Origin: Celeribacter naphthalenivorans
GTDB taxonomy: Bacteria > Pseudomonadota > Alphaproteobacteria > Rhodobacterales > Rhodobacteraceae
Length of the DNA: 64,000 nt
Direction: 5' to 3'
Assembly (NCBI RefSeq): GCF_020524585.1
Contig: NZ_JAIVLK010000002.1
Span: 522,655 to 586,654 of the forward strand
Shown: positions 55,647 to 63,167 of the stretch, in pieces
Position numbering within the stretch: position 1 is the stretch's first letter
Layout of the letters: each line of letters begins with the position of its first letter
Made by a program: the position numbers and the translations under genes
Notes under the pieces: generated by a model
Database searches by the model: none
What the model was told of the DNA's origin: nothing
The model's input: only the letters and a program-made list of their open reading frames with translations

Positions 55647-56429
55647 ATGAAACACCTGTTTGCATCTATTTTTGTGGCTCTGAGCCTGTCGGCCTGTACG
55701 CTTGGCACGGAGACCGCGACACAGGGCGCAAGTGGGGGCGGTTCGGAAACTCTGCGTCTGGCGCAGGCGACCTCTGAGGCCGGCGACAATGAAACAGCGG
55801 CGCGGTTGTTTGAAAAGGTTCTGGTGGTCGATCCGGTGTCGGTGCCTGCGCTCTTGGGGGCGGGCAACAGCTATGCGCGTATGGGGCAAAACAGCCGTGC
55901 AGAGGCCGTGCTGTTGCGTGGGCATGAGCTTGCTCCCGGGAATGCAGAGGTGCTGACCACTTTGGCGCGTGTCTATTTGGCGATGCAACAATCCGAGCGG
56001 GCGGTTGACACCTATGACAAGGCGCTGCGGGTGGATCGTACCAATGTGGCGGCCCTGACCGGAAAAGGCGTGGCGCTCGACACGCTGTCGCGGCACAAAC
56101 AGGCACAGGGCGTCTATGAAGATGGCTTGCAGCTTTATCCCACGAACTTCATTTTGCGCAGCAATTATGCGCTGTCGCTGGCAATTTCCGGCGATATCGT
56201 GCGGGGGACTGCGATCCTGCAAGAGTTGGTCAAAGACCCGGCCGCTGCCCCTTATGTGCGGGGCAACCTTGCCTTGGTCTACGGGCTCGACGGGCGCGAA
56301 AACGATGCGCGGGCGACGCTCAAGCTTGATCTGACACCGCAAGAGATCGAAGAAAACCTGGCGACCTATCGGGCGTTGCGCCGGATGCGGCTTGAGGGGA
56401 AACAGATCGGCTCTCTCGTATTCGTCTGA
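55647..56429 (+). CDS. tadD: TPR lipoprotein TadD
   Basis: A 260-residue lipoprotein (lipobox LSLSAC, Cys at residue 16) with several tetratricopeptide repeats (EAGDNETAARLFEKVLVVDP, AEVLTTLARVYLAMQQSERA, NVAALTGKGVALDTLSRHKQ). In Tad systems TadD aids secretin assembly. It follows the TadG gene after 108 bp and ends 23 bp before the convergent CapA-MurF gene. Confidence 0.9.
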   Translation: MKHLFASIFVALSLSACTLGTETATQGASGGGSETLRLAQATSEAGDNETAARLFEKVLVVDPVSVPALLGAGNSYARMGQNSRAEAVLLRGHELAPGNAEVLTTLARVYLAMQQSERAVDTYDKALRVDRTNVAALTGKGVALDTLSRHKQAQGVYEDGLQLYPTNFILRSNYALSLAISGDIVRGTAILQELVKDPAAAPYVRGNLALVYGLDGRENDARATLKLDLTPQEIEENLATYRALRRMRLEGKQIGSLVFV

Positions 56430-56452
56430 GGCAAAAGAGGGCGCTCTGACGT

Positions 56453-59400
56453 TCACACAGCAGTCGGGCCGGACAAATGATCCAGGATTTTACCAAAGCC
56501 GATCGAGTTGGACGCTTTCAGCAAGATGGTATCTCCGGGGTGCAGATGGCGGTCGATGTCTTTCAGCAGGGACGGCGCATTTCGATAATATGCGCCCGTC
56601 GACGCGGAGGTGATGTCTGGTTTCAGCTCGTCCCAGAGATGCGCCATCAGCGCCCCGCAGAGCAGCACAGCATCCGGCGCCATGGCCCGGATTTGTGGTG
56701 CCAGTTGCTGATGATAGCGCGGGGCATCTGATCCAAGTTCGAGCATATCCCCGAGAATGAGAATGCGCCTGCCGGTCGTCGGCATCGCGCCGAATGTCGC
56801 AATCGCTGCCCGCATCGATACCGGGTTTGCATTATACGACTCGTCGACGATGGTCAGAGGCTTTCCGGCAAAGTCGACAGCCCGGGTTTCGCCGCGTCCG
56901 GCGAGGGGCTGAAACATTTCCATGGCTGTCAGGAAGGGCTTCAACGGGCCTCCCAGAATCTTTTTAACGGCAAGGGCGGCCAGACTGTTCATCGCCATGT
57001 GCAGGCCCGGTGCCGTGATGCGGTATTCGATTTTCTGGCCACGCGGGAGTTGGGCTGTGACGCGCCCGTTGGTTTGATCATAGGCCAGAAGCCGGACATC
57101 CGCGTCCGGGGATTGACCGTAGGTTACGAGATGCACGCCACGTTCTGCCGCGCGCGCTCTGAATATTTCGTAGCAGTCGATTTCACGGTTCAGGAGTAAG
57201 ATGCCGCCCTTGGACATGCCTTCGACGATATTGGCTTTCCGGCGGGCCACCGTGTCCAGCCCTTGTTCGCCGCCGCGCATATGCGAGGGCGCAATGTTGG
57301 TGATGATACAGATATCGGGCCGCACGAGGCGGATGTTCTGGAATTTTGGGGCATTGATCGCGCTGACGGCGGCCTCGAGCACAACAATGTCTGTGGTTTC
57401 CGGTGTGTTCGCCAAGAGATGCAGCATACCGACACGCGAGTTGTAGTTTGACCCGGAGTTGCTGACGACACTGCAGTCTGCTGACAACGCCTCTTTCAGC
57501 ATGAGGCATTGCGAGGTTTTTCCGGCACTTCCTGTCACGGCGACGACTCTGCCTTTGAGGCGGTTGCGTGCGACCGCGCCAAGTTGCATGAGGGCGTGCA
57601 AGGGATCTGGCACTTGGAGTTGCGGGAAGTCGGGTTTCAGCCCTTCGACGGGCCGGGCGACGATGGCCCCTGCGGCTTTGTGTTGTCGGCTCGGCAATGT
57701 GTCATGGTTGTCCCAGTACGCTCGCGCCGTGAAGTCCGACAATTCGTGCCGCATGGCCATGCGTTGATCAATGGCCACCAGAAGTTTCGGATCAGCCAAC
57801 CCCCAATTGTCCAACTGTTTGATCTTTTGCGTCACGGACGACACGTACCAGCTTTCCGGAGGTTTCACCAACCATGTGCCGCCTGTGATGTCTTCAAGCT
57901 GTTGCGCTGTCCAAAGAAGGACGGGGGTCGGACTGATCTTGTCGAGAGCGGGCACCTCATATTGTGCCGGGTTTGCCAACAACACCCGAAAGCCGGCCTT
58001 GGGGGAGAGGGCCAAGTGCGTTTTTCGCGGTAGGGTCACCCGGTCGGTTTTGCCCTGATGGCTGACCAGCCCGACAGATAAGGTCAATGTGCTGTCCAGC
58101 CAATTCGTGACGTTGGATGGTCGCAACGTATAGAAATCACGATAGATTTGCCCCGGCGTCCAGCGTCGAAGAGGCCACATCCAATCGCATGGGTCGTGAG
58201 ACGAGGAGCGGCCCCATTCACCAACCGTCTCTGGATGGTCCGAGGTGGCGCGAAAATCGATGCGCCAGTTGCAGTCAACCTGCTCAGGGCTGCGCCACCA
58301 GGATTCGACTGCGAGATTGCCCAGACGCTCCAAGCGTTCGGGGGAAACGCGCACTCCAAGAAGCTCTAATGGCCCGACGCTAAGCGGCTCCGGCAAGCGC
58401 GCATCTGGCGGCACATCCTCAGAAAGCCACTCTGGCCGGGGGGCGCTGATCGCCTCCACGCGACGCTTTTCGACACCCTTGGGAGGCGTTCGTGGGGCAG
58501 GGATCGGACGGTCGGGGGGCTGAAGATCAATCAGGCCTTGTCCATCGTTTGTCTGTTTCATCTGCACCCCCATGGCGTCGCATTTTCTGGCAAAGCGACG
58601 CAGGGCATCCGTTGCGGCTTGGCCAGACAGAACCTTGGTCGCGCAAAAGCCGATCTCAAGGGGGGTGAAACGCACGGCGGTCACGCCTCTGTGGTCCAGA
58701 TCGAGGGTGAAGACGCCACTGTCCTTGTCGGATCGTGCCAAAGCGTCAAACAGCAGATCGCCTGCATCATGCAGGATTGGCCGGTTCTTGTAGATTTCGA
58801 TGCCCTGCAACAGATGTGCAGACGCCCCCAGGACGGCATCCGCCCCCGCATCGATCAAGGCGTGACCGCCTTCGATCTCGCGCGCATCGGGGGCGTGGCG
58901 ATTGTTTGCGCCCCAATGCATGGCAACCAGGACGATGTCGGCCTGTTTGCGGGCCTCGGTGATCCGGGGCTCCATGAGGGTTTTCCACGCCTCCGGATGC
59001 CTTGGATCGAGCCAAGCGATACCGGGGCGGTTTTGGGAGGCTGCAAAGCTTTCTTGGGTGGCATCTATCGAGAACAGGGCCACATCAAGTGCGCCAGCCC
59101 GCCGGAATGTCGGCTGAAAGGCGGCGTCGAGATCAGGGCCCGAGCCAGCCTGACCGATGCCTGCCTTGTCCAGCCACATGGTCTGTTCCAGCAGAGCTTC
59201 GGGCCCGTAATCCCCGCTGTGATTGTTCGCGGTCGCAACCAGATCCACATTGCCTCTGATCAAGGTCTCAAGCATTTCGGGGCGGGCGCGAAAGTAGAAG
59301 GATGCCCGTTCTCCCTTGTCGAGAGCCTCGGTCCCACGGGTTGCAACCACGCATTCGAGGTTCACAATGCTCAGATCGGCAGAGCCCAGCGGTGTGATCT

Positions 59401-59518
59401 TCGCCAGAGCATCGCGGGCATGGGCGTGTTCAAAGCGAAAATGAAATCGCCGCCCAATGTTGACGTCGCCGCCCCAGGCGATGGTGCCGGTCCGTGTAGA
59501 AATATCGTCGTGGGGCAT
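56453..59518 (-). CDS. CapA-like / MurF-like fusion protein
   Basis: A 1021-residue, apparently cytoplasmic three-part protein. Residues about 10-290 are a CapA (poly-glutamate synthesis type, metallophosphatase fold) domain with IAWGGDVNIG, IVNLECVVA, TANNHSGDYG, AMHWGANN and HLLQGIEIY. Residues about 375-520 look like a beta-rich domain (RRWTPGQIYRDFYTLRPSNV) known from some glycosyltransferase proteins. Residues about 530-1015 are a complete MurF-type Mur ligase: ATP loop VTGSAGKTS (661-669), NIAPSHM (741-747), VDESYNANPVSMRAA (891-905) and KASNSIGF (1001-1008). No signal peptide or membrane helix is seen. It may join an amino acid to a glycan or peptide; the substrate is unknown. Confidence 0.85.
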   Translation of the reverse strand: MPHDDISTRTGTIAWGGDVNIGRRFHFRFEHAHARDALAKITPLGSADLSIVNLECVVATRGTEALDKGERASFYFRARPEMLETLIRGNVDLVATANNHSGDYGPEALLEQTMWLDKAGIGQAGSGPDLDAAFQPTFRRAGALDVALFSIDATQESFAASQNRPGIAWLDPRHPEAWKTLMEPRITEARKQADIVLVAMHWGANNRHAPDAREIEGGHALIDAGADAVLGASAHLLQGIEIYKNRPILHDAGDLLFDALARSDKDSGVFTLDLDHRGVTAVRFTPLEIGFCATKVLSGQAATDALRRFARKCDAMGVQMKQTNDGQGLIDLQPPDRPIPAPRTPPKGVEKRRVEAISAPRPEWLSEDVPPDARLPEPLSVGPLELLGVRVSPERLERLGNLAVESWWRSPEQVDCNWRIDFRATSDHPETVGEWGRSSSHDPCDWMWPLRRWTPGQIYRDFYTLRPSNVTNWLDSTLTLSVGLVSHQGKTDRVTLPRKTHLALSPKAGFRVLLANPAQYEVPALDKISPTPVLLWTAQQLEDITGGTWLVKPPESWYVSSVTQKIKQLDNWGLADPKLLVAIDQRMAMRHELSDFTARAYWDNHDTLPSRQHKAAGAIVARPVEGLKPDFPQLQVPDPLHALMQLGAVARNRLKGRVVAVTGSAGKTSQCLMLKEALSADCSVVSNSGSNYNSRVGMLHLLANTPETTDIVVLEAAVSAINAPKFQNIRLVRPDICIITNIAPSHMRGGEQGLDTVARRKANIVEGMSKGGILLLNREIDCYEIFRARAAERGVHLVTYGQSPDADVRLLAYDQTNGRVTAQLPRGQKIEYRITAPGLHMAMNSLAALAVKKILGGPLKPFLTAMEMFQPLAGRGETRAVDFAGKPLTIVDESYNANPVSMRAAIATFGAMPTTGRRILILGDMLELGSDAPRYHQQLAPQIRAMAPDAVLLCGALMAHLWDELKPDITSASTGAYYRNAPSLLKDIDRHLHPGDTILLKASNSIGFGKILDHLSGPTAV

Positions 59519-59706
59519 CTGGAAATTTTCTGCCTTCTTGCCCCGTCATCGGGCGTGTGCTTCATTCTTATAACGAGGTTGGGCTCTGCGTGTTTCAGGA
59601 CGAGGTGTCGGTCGAGGCCTTCATGTGACGTGGGAGAGCGGAGTAGGGGCGCGAGAGTTTCGCAAGAGACGAGATCTAAGGATGTTCGGCCAATTCGCGT
59701 CATGGC

Positions 59707-60174
59707 TCAGACAGCAGGGACGAAAACCAGACTGAGACCATTCAAACAGTGGCGTTTGCCGGTCGGCTCTGGCCCGTCATCGAAGATATGGCCCAGATGA
59801 CTGCCGCAGCGGCGACAATGGACCTCGGTCCGGACCTGAAAAATAAACTTGCGGTCTTCTTTCGTGCCAACAGCATTGTTCAGGCTCATGGTGAAACTGG
59901 GCCAGCCGGTTCCGCTGTCATATTTTGCCTCTGAGCTGTAGATCGGCAAATCGCACCCGCGACATTGGTATGTGCCTGCGCGCCATTCCTGGTTCAACGC
60001 ACTGGAGTAAGCACGCTCAGTGTCTTCTTTGCGCAACACGAGATATTCGTTCTCGCTCAGACGTTCGCGCCATTCCGCGTCACTGCGACATATGTCGAAA
60101 CCGCATGACGCGGCCACAAGTGGCGTGGCGAGCAGGGCGGCCCCCGTCGTCAACAAAAATGCTCTGCGTTTCAT
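59707..60174 (-). CDS. msrB: Exported peptide-methionine (R)-S-oxide reductase
   Basis: A second MsrB, 155 residues from the ATG at 60174. The N-terminus MKRRAFLLTTGAALLATPLV is a twin-arginine-like signal (the ATG at 60192 would add six residues). Mature motifs are the zinc ligands CRGCD and CRRCG, GTGWPSF, and the catalytic Cys in RHCLNGLSLVF. It is predicted to repair periplasmic methionine sulfoxide. It is the downstream partner of the fasciclin gene. Confidence 0.93.
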   Translation of the reverse strand: MKRRAFLLTTGAALLATPLVAASCGFDICRSDAEWRERLSENEYLVLRKEDTERAYSSALNQEWRAGTYQCRGCDLPIYSSEAKYDSGTGWPSFTMSLNNAVGTKEDRKFIFQVRTEVHCRRCGSHLGHIFDDGPEPTGKRHCLNGLSLVFVPAV

Positions 60175-60195
60175 TTCTTCACCTATTCGCAAAAT

Positions 60196-60255
60196 GCTCG
60201 GATAGGCCCCAGCCGTCAGGGTGAATTGGGCCTGCCAAATGGGGCCTATCCGAGC
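60196..60255. repeat. 16-bp perfect inverted repeat between fasciclin and msrB
   Basis: GCTCGGATAGGCCCCA (60196-60211) is the exact reverse complement of TGGGGCCTATCCGAGC (60240-60255), with a 28-base loop. It lies between two same-strand genes, where it would form a strong RNA hairpin. No T run follows on either strand, so simple termination is not favoured. Confidence 0.9.
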
Positions 60256-60268
60256 GGGTCTGTCCGAT

Positions 60269-60820
60269 TTACTTCGGAACGAGCACGCTATCGACCACGT
60301 GGATCACGCCGTTCGACTGATCGACGTCTGCAATGGTCACGCGACTGGCGTTGCCGCTTTCGTCGTAGATATAGACATTGTTGCCTTTGACTTGTGCCGA
60401 CAGGGCATCGCCCGAAACAGCGTTGAAGTGATAGAAGCCATCGGAGGAGGCACGCGCTTGACGTGCGATCTGTGCTGCGGACCAGTCACCGGCCACCACA
60501 TGCGCGGTCAGCACTTTGACGAGCATGTCCTTGTTCTCCGGTTTCAGGAGCGTCTCCACCGTTCCCGCCGGAAGGGCCGCAAAAGCATCGTTTACGGGGG
60601 CAAAGACCGTGAAAGGGCCGGGGCCTTGCAGCGTTTCGACCAAGCCAGCGGCCTGAACCGCAGCCACCAAGGTGGTGTGGTCCGCCGAGTTCACCGCATT
60701 CTCAACGATGTTCTTGGTCTCATACATGGGCGCGCCACCCACCATCGGGTTTTCGGCATAGGCCGCAGTTGCAAGGGTCAAGGCCGCGGCTACAGTTGCC
60801 AGTTTGGATGTGGTTTTCAT
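60269..60820 (-). CDS. Fasciclin-domain exported protein
   Basis: A 183-residue protein with a signal peptide (about 1-22, ending TAAYAE) and one fasciclin (FAS1) domain: HTTLVAAVQAAGLVETLQGP, GPFTVFAPVNDAFAALPAGT and GVIHVVDSVLVPK. GGAGACTAAC precedes the ATG. Single-FAS1 proteins of this group are stress-induced in Rhodobacter. It is upstream of the exported msrB on the same strand, suggesting a periplasmic oxidative-stress pair. Confidence 0.93.
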   Translation of the reverse strand: MKTTSKLATVAAALTLATAAYAENPMVGGAPMYETKNIVENAVNSADHTTLVAAVQAAGLVETLQGPGPFTVFAPVNDAFAALPAGTVETLLKPENKDMLVKVLTAHVVAGDWSAAQIARQARASSDGFYHFNAVSGDALSAQVKGNNVYIYDESGNASRVTIADVDQSNGVIHVVDSVLVPK

Positions 60821-61168
60821 GTTAGTCTCCTCTCTGAATGCGCCGCTTTCTGTTGCGGCTACTGGGGAGACACGGCATTTGGCGGGACATAGTTTCACCT
60901 GAACTGAAATAAATTTGCGTCGAAGACGTCGCCGGTCGCCACAGATGGCTCGAGTGATCGTGCCCGTCGTCAGAGTTTGGGGGGCGCTTGGCTGTTTGAT
61001 TTCCTTCTTATGCCGCTGTTGTCAGTCTACATTAGGTATATATACTTTAGTTGACTATTATAAATACTTTTGTTGTGGTATGTATAGCAATTGTGTGGGG
61101 GGTAAAGTCTAAGACACAATTGCTTATCCGCTCCACGAGTGACCTTCTAAAAACGATGCGAGGGAAAT
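60821..61168. other. Intergenic region with 11-bp inverted repeat
   Basis: No gene is supported in these 348 bp, which separate the divergent fasciclin and small membrane protein genes. It becomes AT-rich after about 61020. The inverted repeat AGCAATTGTGT (61086-61096) / ACACAATTGCT (61114-61124), with a 17-base centre, lies 45 bp before the ATG at 61169 and may be an operator or leader hairpin. GAGGGAAAT is the ribosome-binding site of that gene. Confidence 0.5.
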
Positions 61169-61375
61169 ATGTTCTTTACTCTCTATGCTGTTTCAGGGGC
61201 GAGCATTGGAATTCTAGTCGCTATTGCCGTGCTTCTTTTCGGTGGCGGGCTATGGGCCATGTTCGCAGGCTATGTCGCAGGTGCGGGGGGCGCCGTCTCG
61301 CTCCTTGCCGTATGGATTTATTTCACGGCACCTGAGGCAGAACATGTGCTCTTAAAAGACGCAGACAATTCATGA
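61169..61375 (+). CDS. Small two-helix membrane protein
   Basis: A 68-residue predicted membrane protein with two hydrophobic segments (about 8-28 and 30-52: ASIGILVAIAVLLFGGGLWA and GYVAGAGGAVSLLAVWIYF) and an acidic tail ending DADNS. It is not recognised. GAGGGAAAT lies in front of the ATG. It is isolated in an AT-rich, gene-poor region. Confidence 0.6.
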   Translation: MFFTLYAVSGASIGILVAIAVLLFGGGLWAMFAGYVAGAGGAVSLLAVWIYFTAPEAEHVLLKDADNS

Positions 61376-61869
61376 GAGGCGCCTTCTCTCACGAGATGGC
61401 GAAGATGCTTTAAAAAGAGTGCCTTTATTGAAAGCGATCTTTTGAACGGTTTGAAGAGAGCCGGCGGCGTCGATCGTGTGAGGCGCAATGAGTTACTCCC
61501 CTTTGCTTGCACAAGATCTTTCGCAAATTCAGCTGCTCTCTGGTCCTGCTGATCGGGGGGTGTTTTGTTATTCTCTACCCGTAGATTACGGCTGTTGGTC
61601 TGCCTGAAAGTGCTGAGCTTGGGCGTTGGTGGCCGTCAAAAATCTTTCCTGTCTGACTGTCCGCCTTCGCTTCGCCCCAATGCGACAATTTAGGGTGATG
61701 TGAAAAGAGAAGGGGGGGGCTCATCGGAGCCACCAAGGAGAAGATCAGCAGACATTCCTTCACCGTGCCTCATACTTTGTTCTGGGCTCTGATCCGTTCC
61801 GCAGCACCATTCTATAAAATGTCCTCTGAGCTACGGTTTAACGTCAGAGGAGATTTTTCTGAAGCCAGC

Positions 61870-61884
61870 TTAATACGCACTTAA
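61870..61884. promoter_or_regulatory. CtrA-type binding box
   Basis: TTAA-TACGCAC-TTAA matches the alphaproteobacterial CtrA consensus TTAA-N7-TTAA exactly. It is 131 bp before the repeat-protein ATG in an AT-rich region. AT-rich DNA produces such boxes by chance, so binding is inference. Confidence 0.45.
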
Positions 61885-61897
61885 GTATTAAAAATAT

Positions 61898-61927
61898 ACT
61901 TTTGATAATTTAGGTACAACTTTTGAT
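61898..61927. repeat. 9-bp direct repeat, 21-bp spacing
   Basis: ACTTTTGAT occurs at 61898-61906 and again at 61919-61927. The start-to-start distance of 21 bp is two helical turns, as expected for a dimeric regulator on one DNA face. It lies just after the CtrA box and 88 bp before the repeat-protein ATG. Confidence 0.5.
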
Positions 61928-62014
61928 TGTATTGCTCGCGCTCCGGTGTATTCATTCCCTTGCGTCACCTCTGCTTCGAGTGGCGCCTAGAGTAACACTA
62001 CACAGGAGAGGGAC

Positions 62015-62836
62015 ATGACCCTTGAAACTACGACGTTTATCCTTGACCAGTTCGCTGATCTTCCCGGCACATTGCAGAACACCATTTCAACGCTTACGGC
62101 CACTTTGGACCCGTCCCTCGCAACCAACCTCGTGGGAGACACCCTGTCGTCCGTGACGGGCGCGCTGGATCTCGGCGTCTTGGATACGTCCATTCTGGGT
62201 AGCACAGTCGATACGGTAACCGGTGTGCTCGACACGACCGCTCTCGAAGGCACCCTCGGCACCGTGACCGGCCTTCTGGACGCGTCTTTGCTCGAGGGCA
62301 CAGTGGAAACTGTTACCGGCGCGCTGGATTTGGGTCTCGTCGACGATCTGACAGGTGGCCTCGACACCGGGCTCCTGGATGGTGTGCTCGGAACAGTGAC
62401 TGATGCACTCGATACCTCCCTCGTGGACGATGTCCTCTCTCTCGTCACCGACAGTCTCGATACGGGTCTGTTGGACGGCGTTCTGGAAACTGCGACAGGG
62501 GCGCTCGACACGGGGCTGCTCGATGGTGTGCTGGACAGCGTCACCGGCGTGCTCGACCTCGGGCTTGCAGAAGACCTCACCGGCGGCCTGGACCTCGACA
62601 TCGTGGACGGCCTGCTGGGCGGCGTGACGGACACACTCGATTTGTCCGCGCTGGACGGCGTGCTCGGCATTGCTGAAGGCCTGTTGGGTGACGTGGACAC
62701 CGGCCTAGTTGGCGGGCTTCTTGGTACGGTCACCGAAGTGGTGGGCACAGTTCTCGAGACCGTGACCGATCTGACCGGCGACCTGTTGGGCGGCCTTGGC
62801 GACCTCGGTGGATTGGGCGACGACCTCGTGGTGTAA
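62015..62836 (+). CDS. All-acidic 16-residue-repeat protein
   Basis: A 273-residue protein not assignable to a family. By hand count it has 39 Asp and 9 Glu, and no Lys, Arg, His, Cys, Trp or Tyr. From residue 31 it is built of units LDTGLLDGVLGTVTGA-like, mostly 16 residues long, with 12-residue variants LDLGLVDDLTGG (104-115) and LDLGLAEDLTGG (180-191) 76 residues apart. There is no N-terminal signal peptide. The C-terminus ends GDDLVV, resembling the acidic-plus-hydrophobic end of some type I secretion substrates. The start is supported by AGGAGAGG. Adhesin, surface or ice-contact roles are guesses. Confidence 0.8.
   Translation: MTLETTTFILDQFADLPGTLQNTISTLTATLDPSLATNLVGDTLSSVTGALDLGVLDTSILGSTVDTVTGVLDTTALEGTLGTVTGLLDASLLEGTVETVTGALDLGLVDDLTGGLDTGLLDGVLGTVTDALDTSLVDDVLSLVTDSLDTGLLDGVLETATGALDTGLLDGVLDSVTGVLDLGLAEDLTGGLDLDIVDGLLGGVTDTLDLSALDGVLGIAEGLLGDVDTGLVGGLLGTVTEVVGTVLETVTDLTGDLLGGLGDLGGLGDDLVV
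62105..62695 (+). repeat. 48-bp coding tandem repeat region
   Basis: Degenerate DNA repeats of 48 bp (36 bp in two units) encode the 16-residue units at residues 31-227. DNA copies have diverged while the protein pattern LD..L.DG.L..VTG is kept, suggesting selection on the protein. Confidence 0.8.
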
Positions 62837-63167
62837 TTGGACACCATCTTTGCAAACAGGCACCACTGCAACACTGTGTTGCGGTGGTGGACCAAGGTCA
62901 CGGACGCTTCGCCGCAACGTCCAGCAAAATACCGATCTTCTTTTCGTCACCTCGCCGTCGGCGCCGTTCGTCCCCAAAATTCGCGCGGCATGGCTCTGGC
63001 AGTAGGCGAAGCGGGGTCAAATTCAATTTGGTCTTGCCGGCCACAAACACCTTAATATCAATGTTCTGCACGACATACGCCCCAACCCGATTTCCCGGCG
63101 TGTGTGCCTAGGGTGGTGGATTTGTGTGCCGATTGTTCTTTATCTTTTGAGTTTCTGCAAGCCTATG
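62837..63167. other. Intergenic region after repeat protein
   Basis: No gene is supported in 331 bp. A 13-bp hairpin (62861-62873 with 62877-62889, CACCACTGCAACA pairing TGTTGCGGTGGTG with one G-U pair) lies 24 bases after the stop and may end transcription or protect the message, though no T run follows. The rest is unremarkable. Confidence 0.5.

Larger units (their letters stand above)
61376..62014. other. Long intergenic region upstream of repeat protein
   Basis: No convincing gene in 639 bp. Near the start is TGAGAG-N7-CTCTCA (61374-61392). The region from about 61860 is strongly AT-rich and holds a CtrA-type box and a 9-bp direct repeat, listed separately. AGGAGAGG stands just before the ATG at 62015. 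Confidence 0.5.

Noticed and set aside
62105..62695. Possible CRISPR array because of regular repeats
   Set aside because: Units are contiguous, diverged and in frame with a protein; no spacers and no cas genes are present.
61987..62901. 304-codon Ser/Pro/Arg-rich minus-strand frame
   Set aside because: It is the mirror of the 48-bp repeat gene; the repeats leave the opposite strand free of stops. The plus frame has the ribosome-binding site and ordered repeat pattern.
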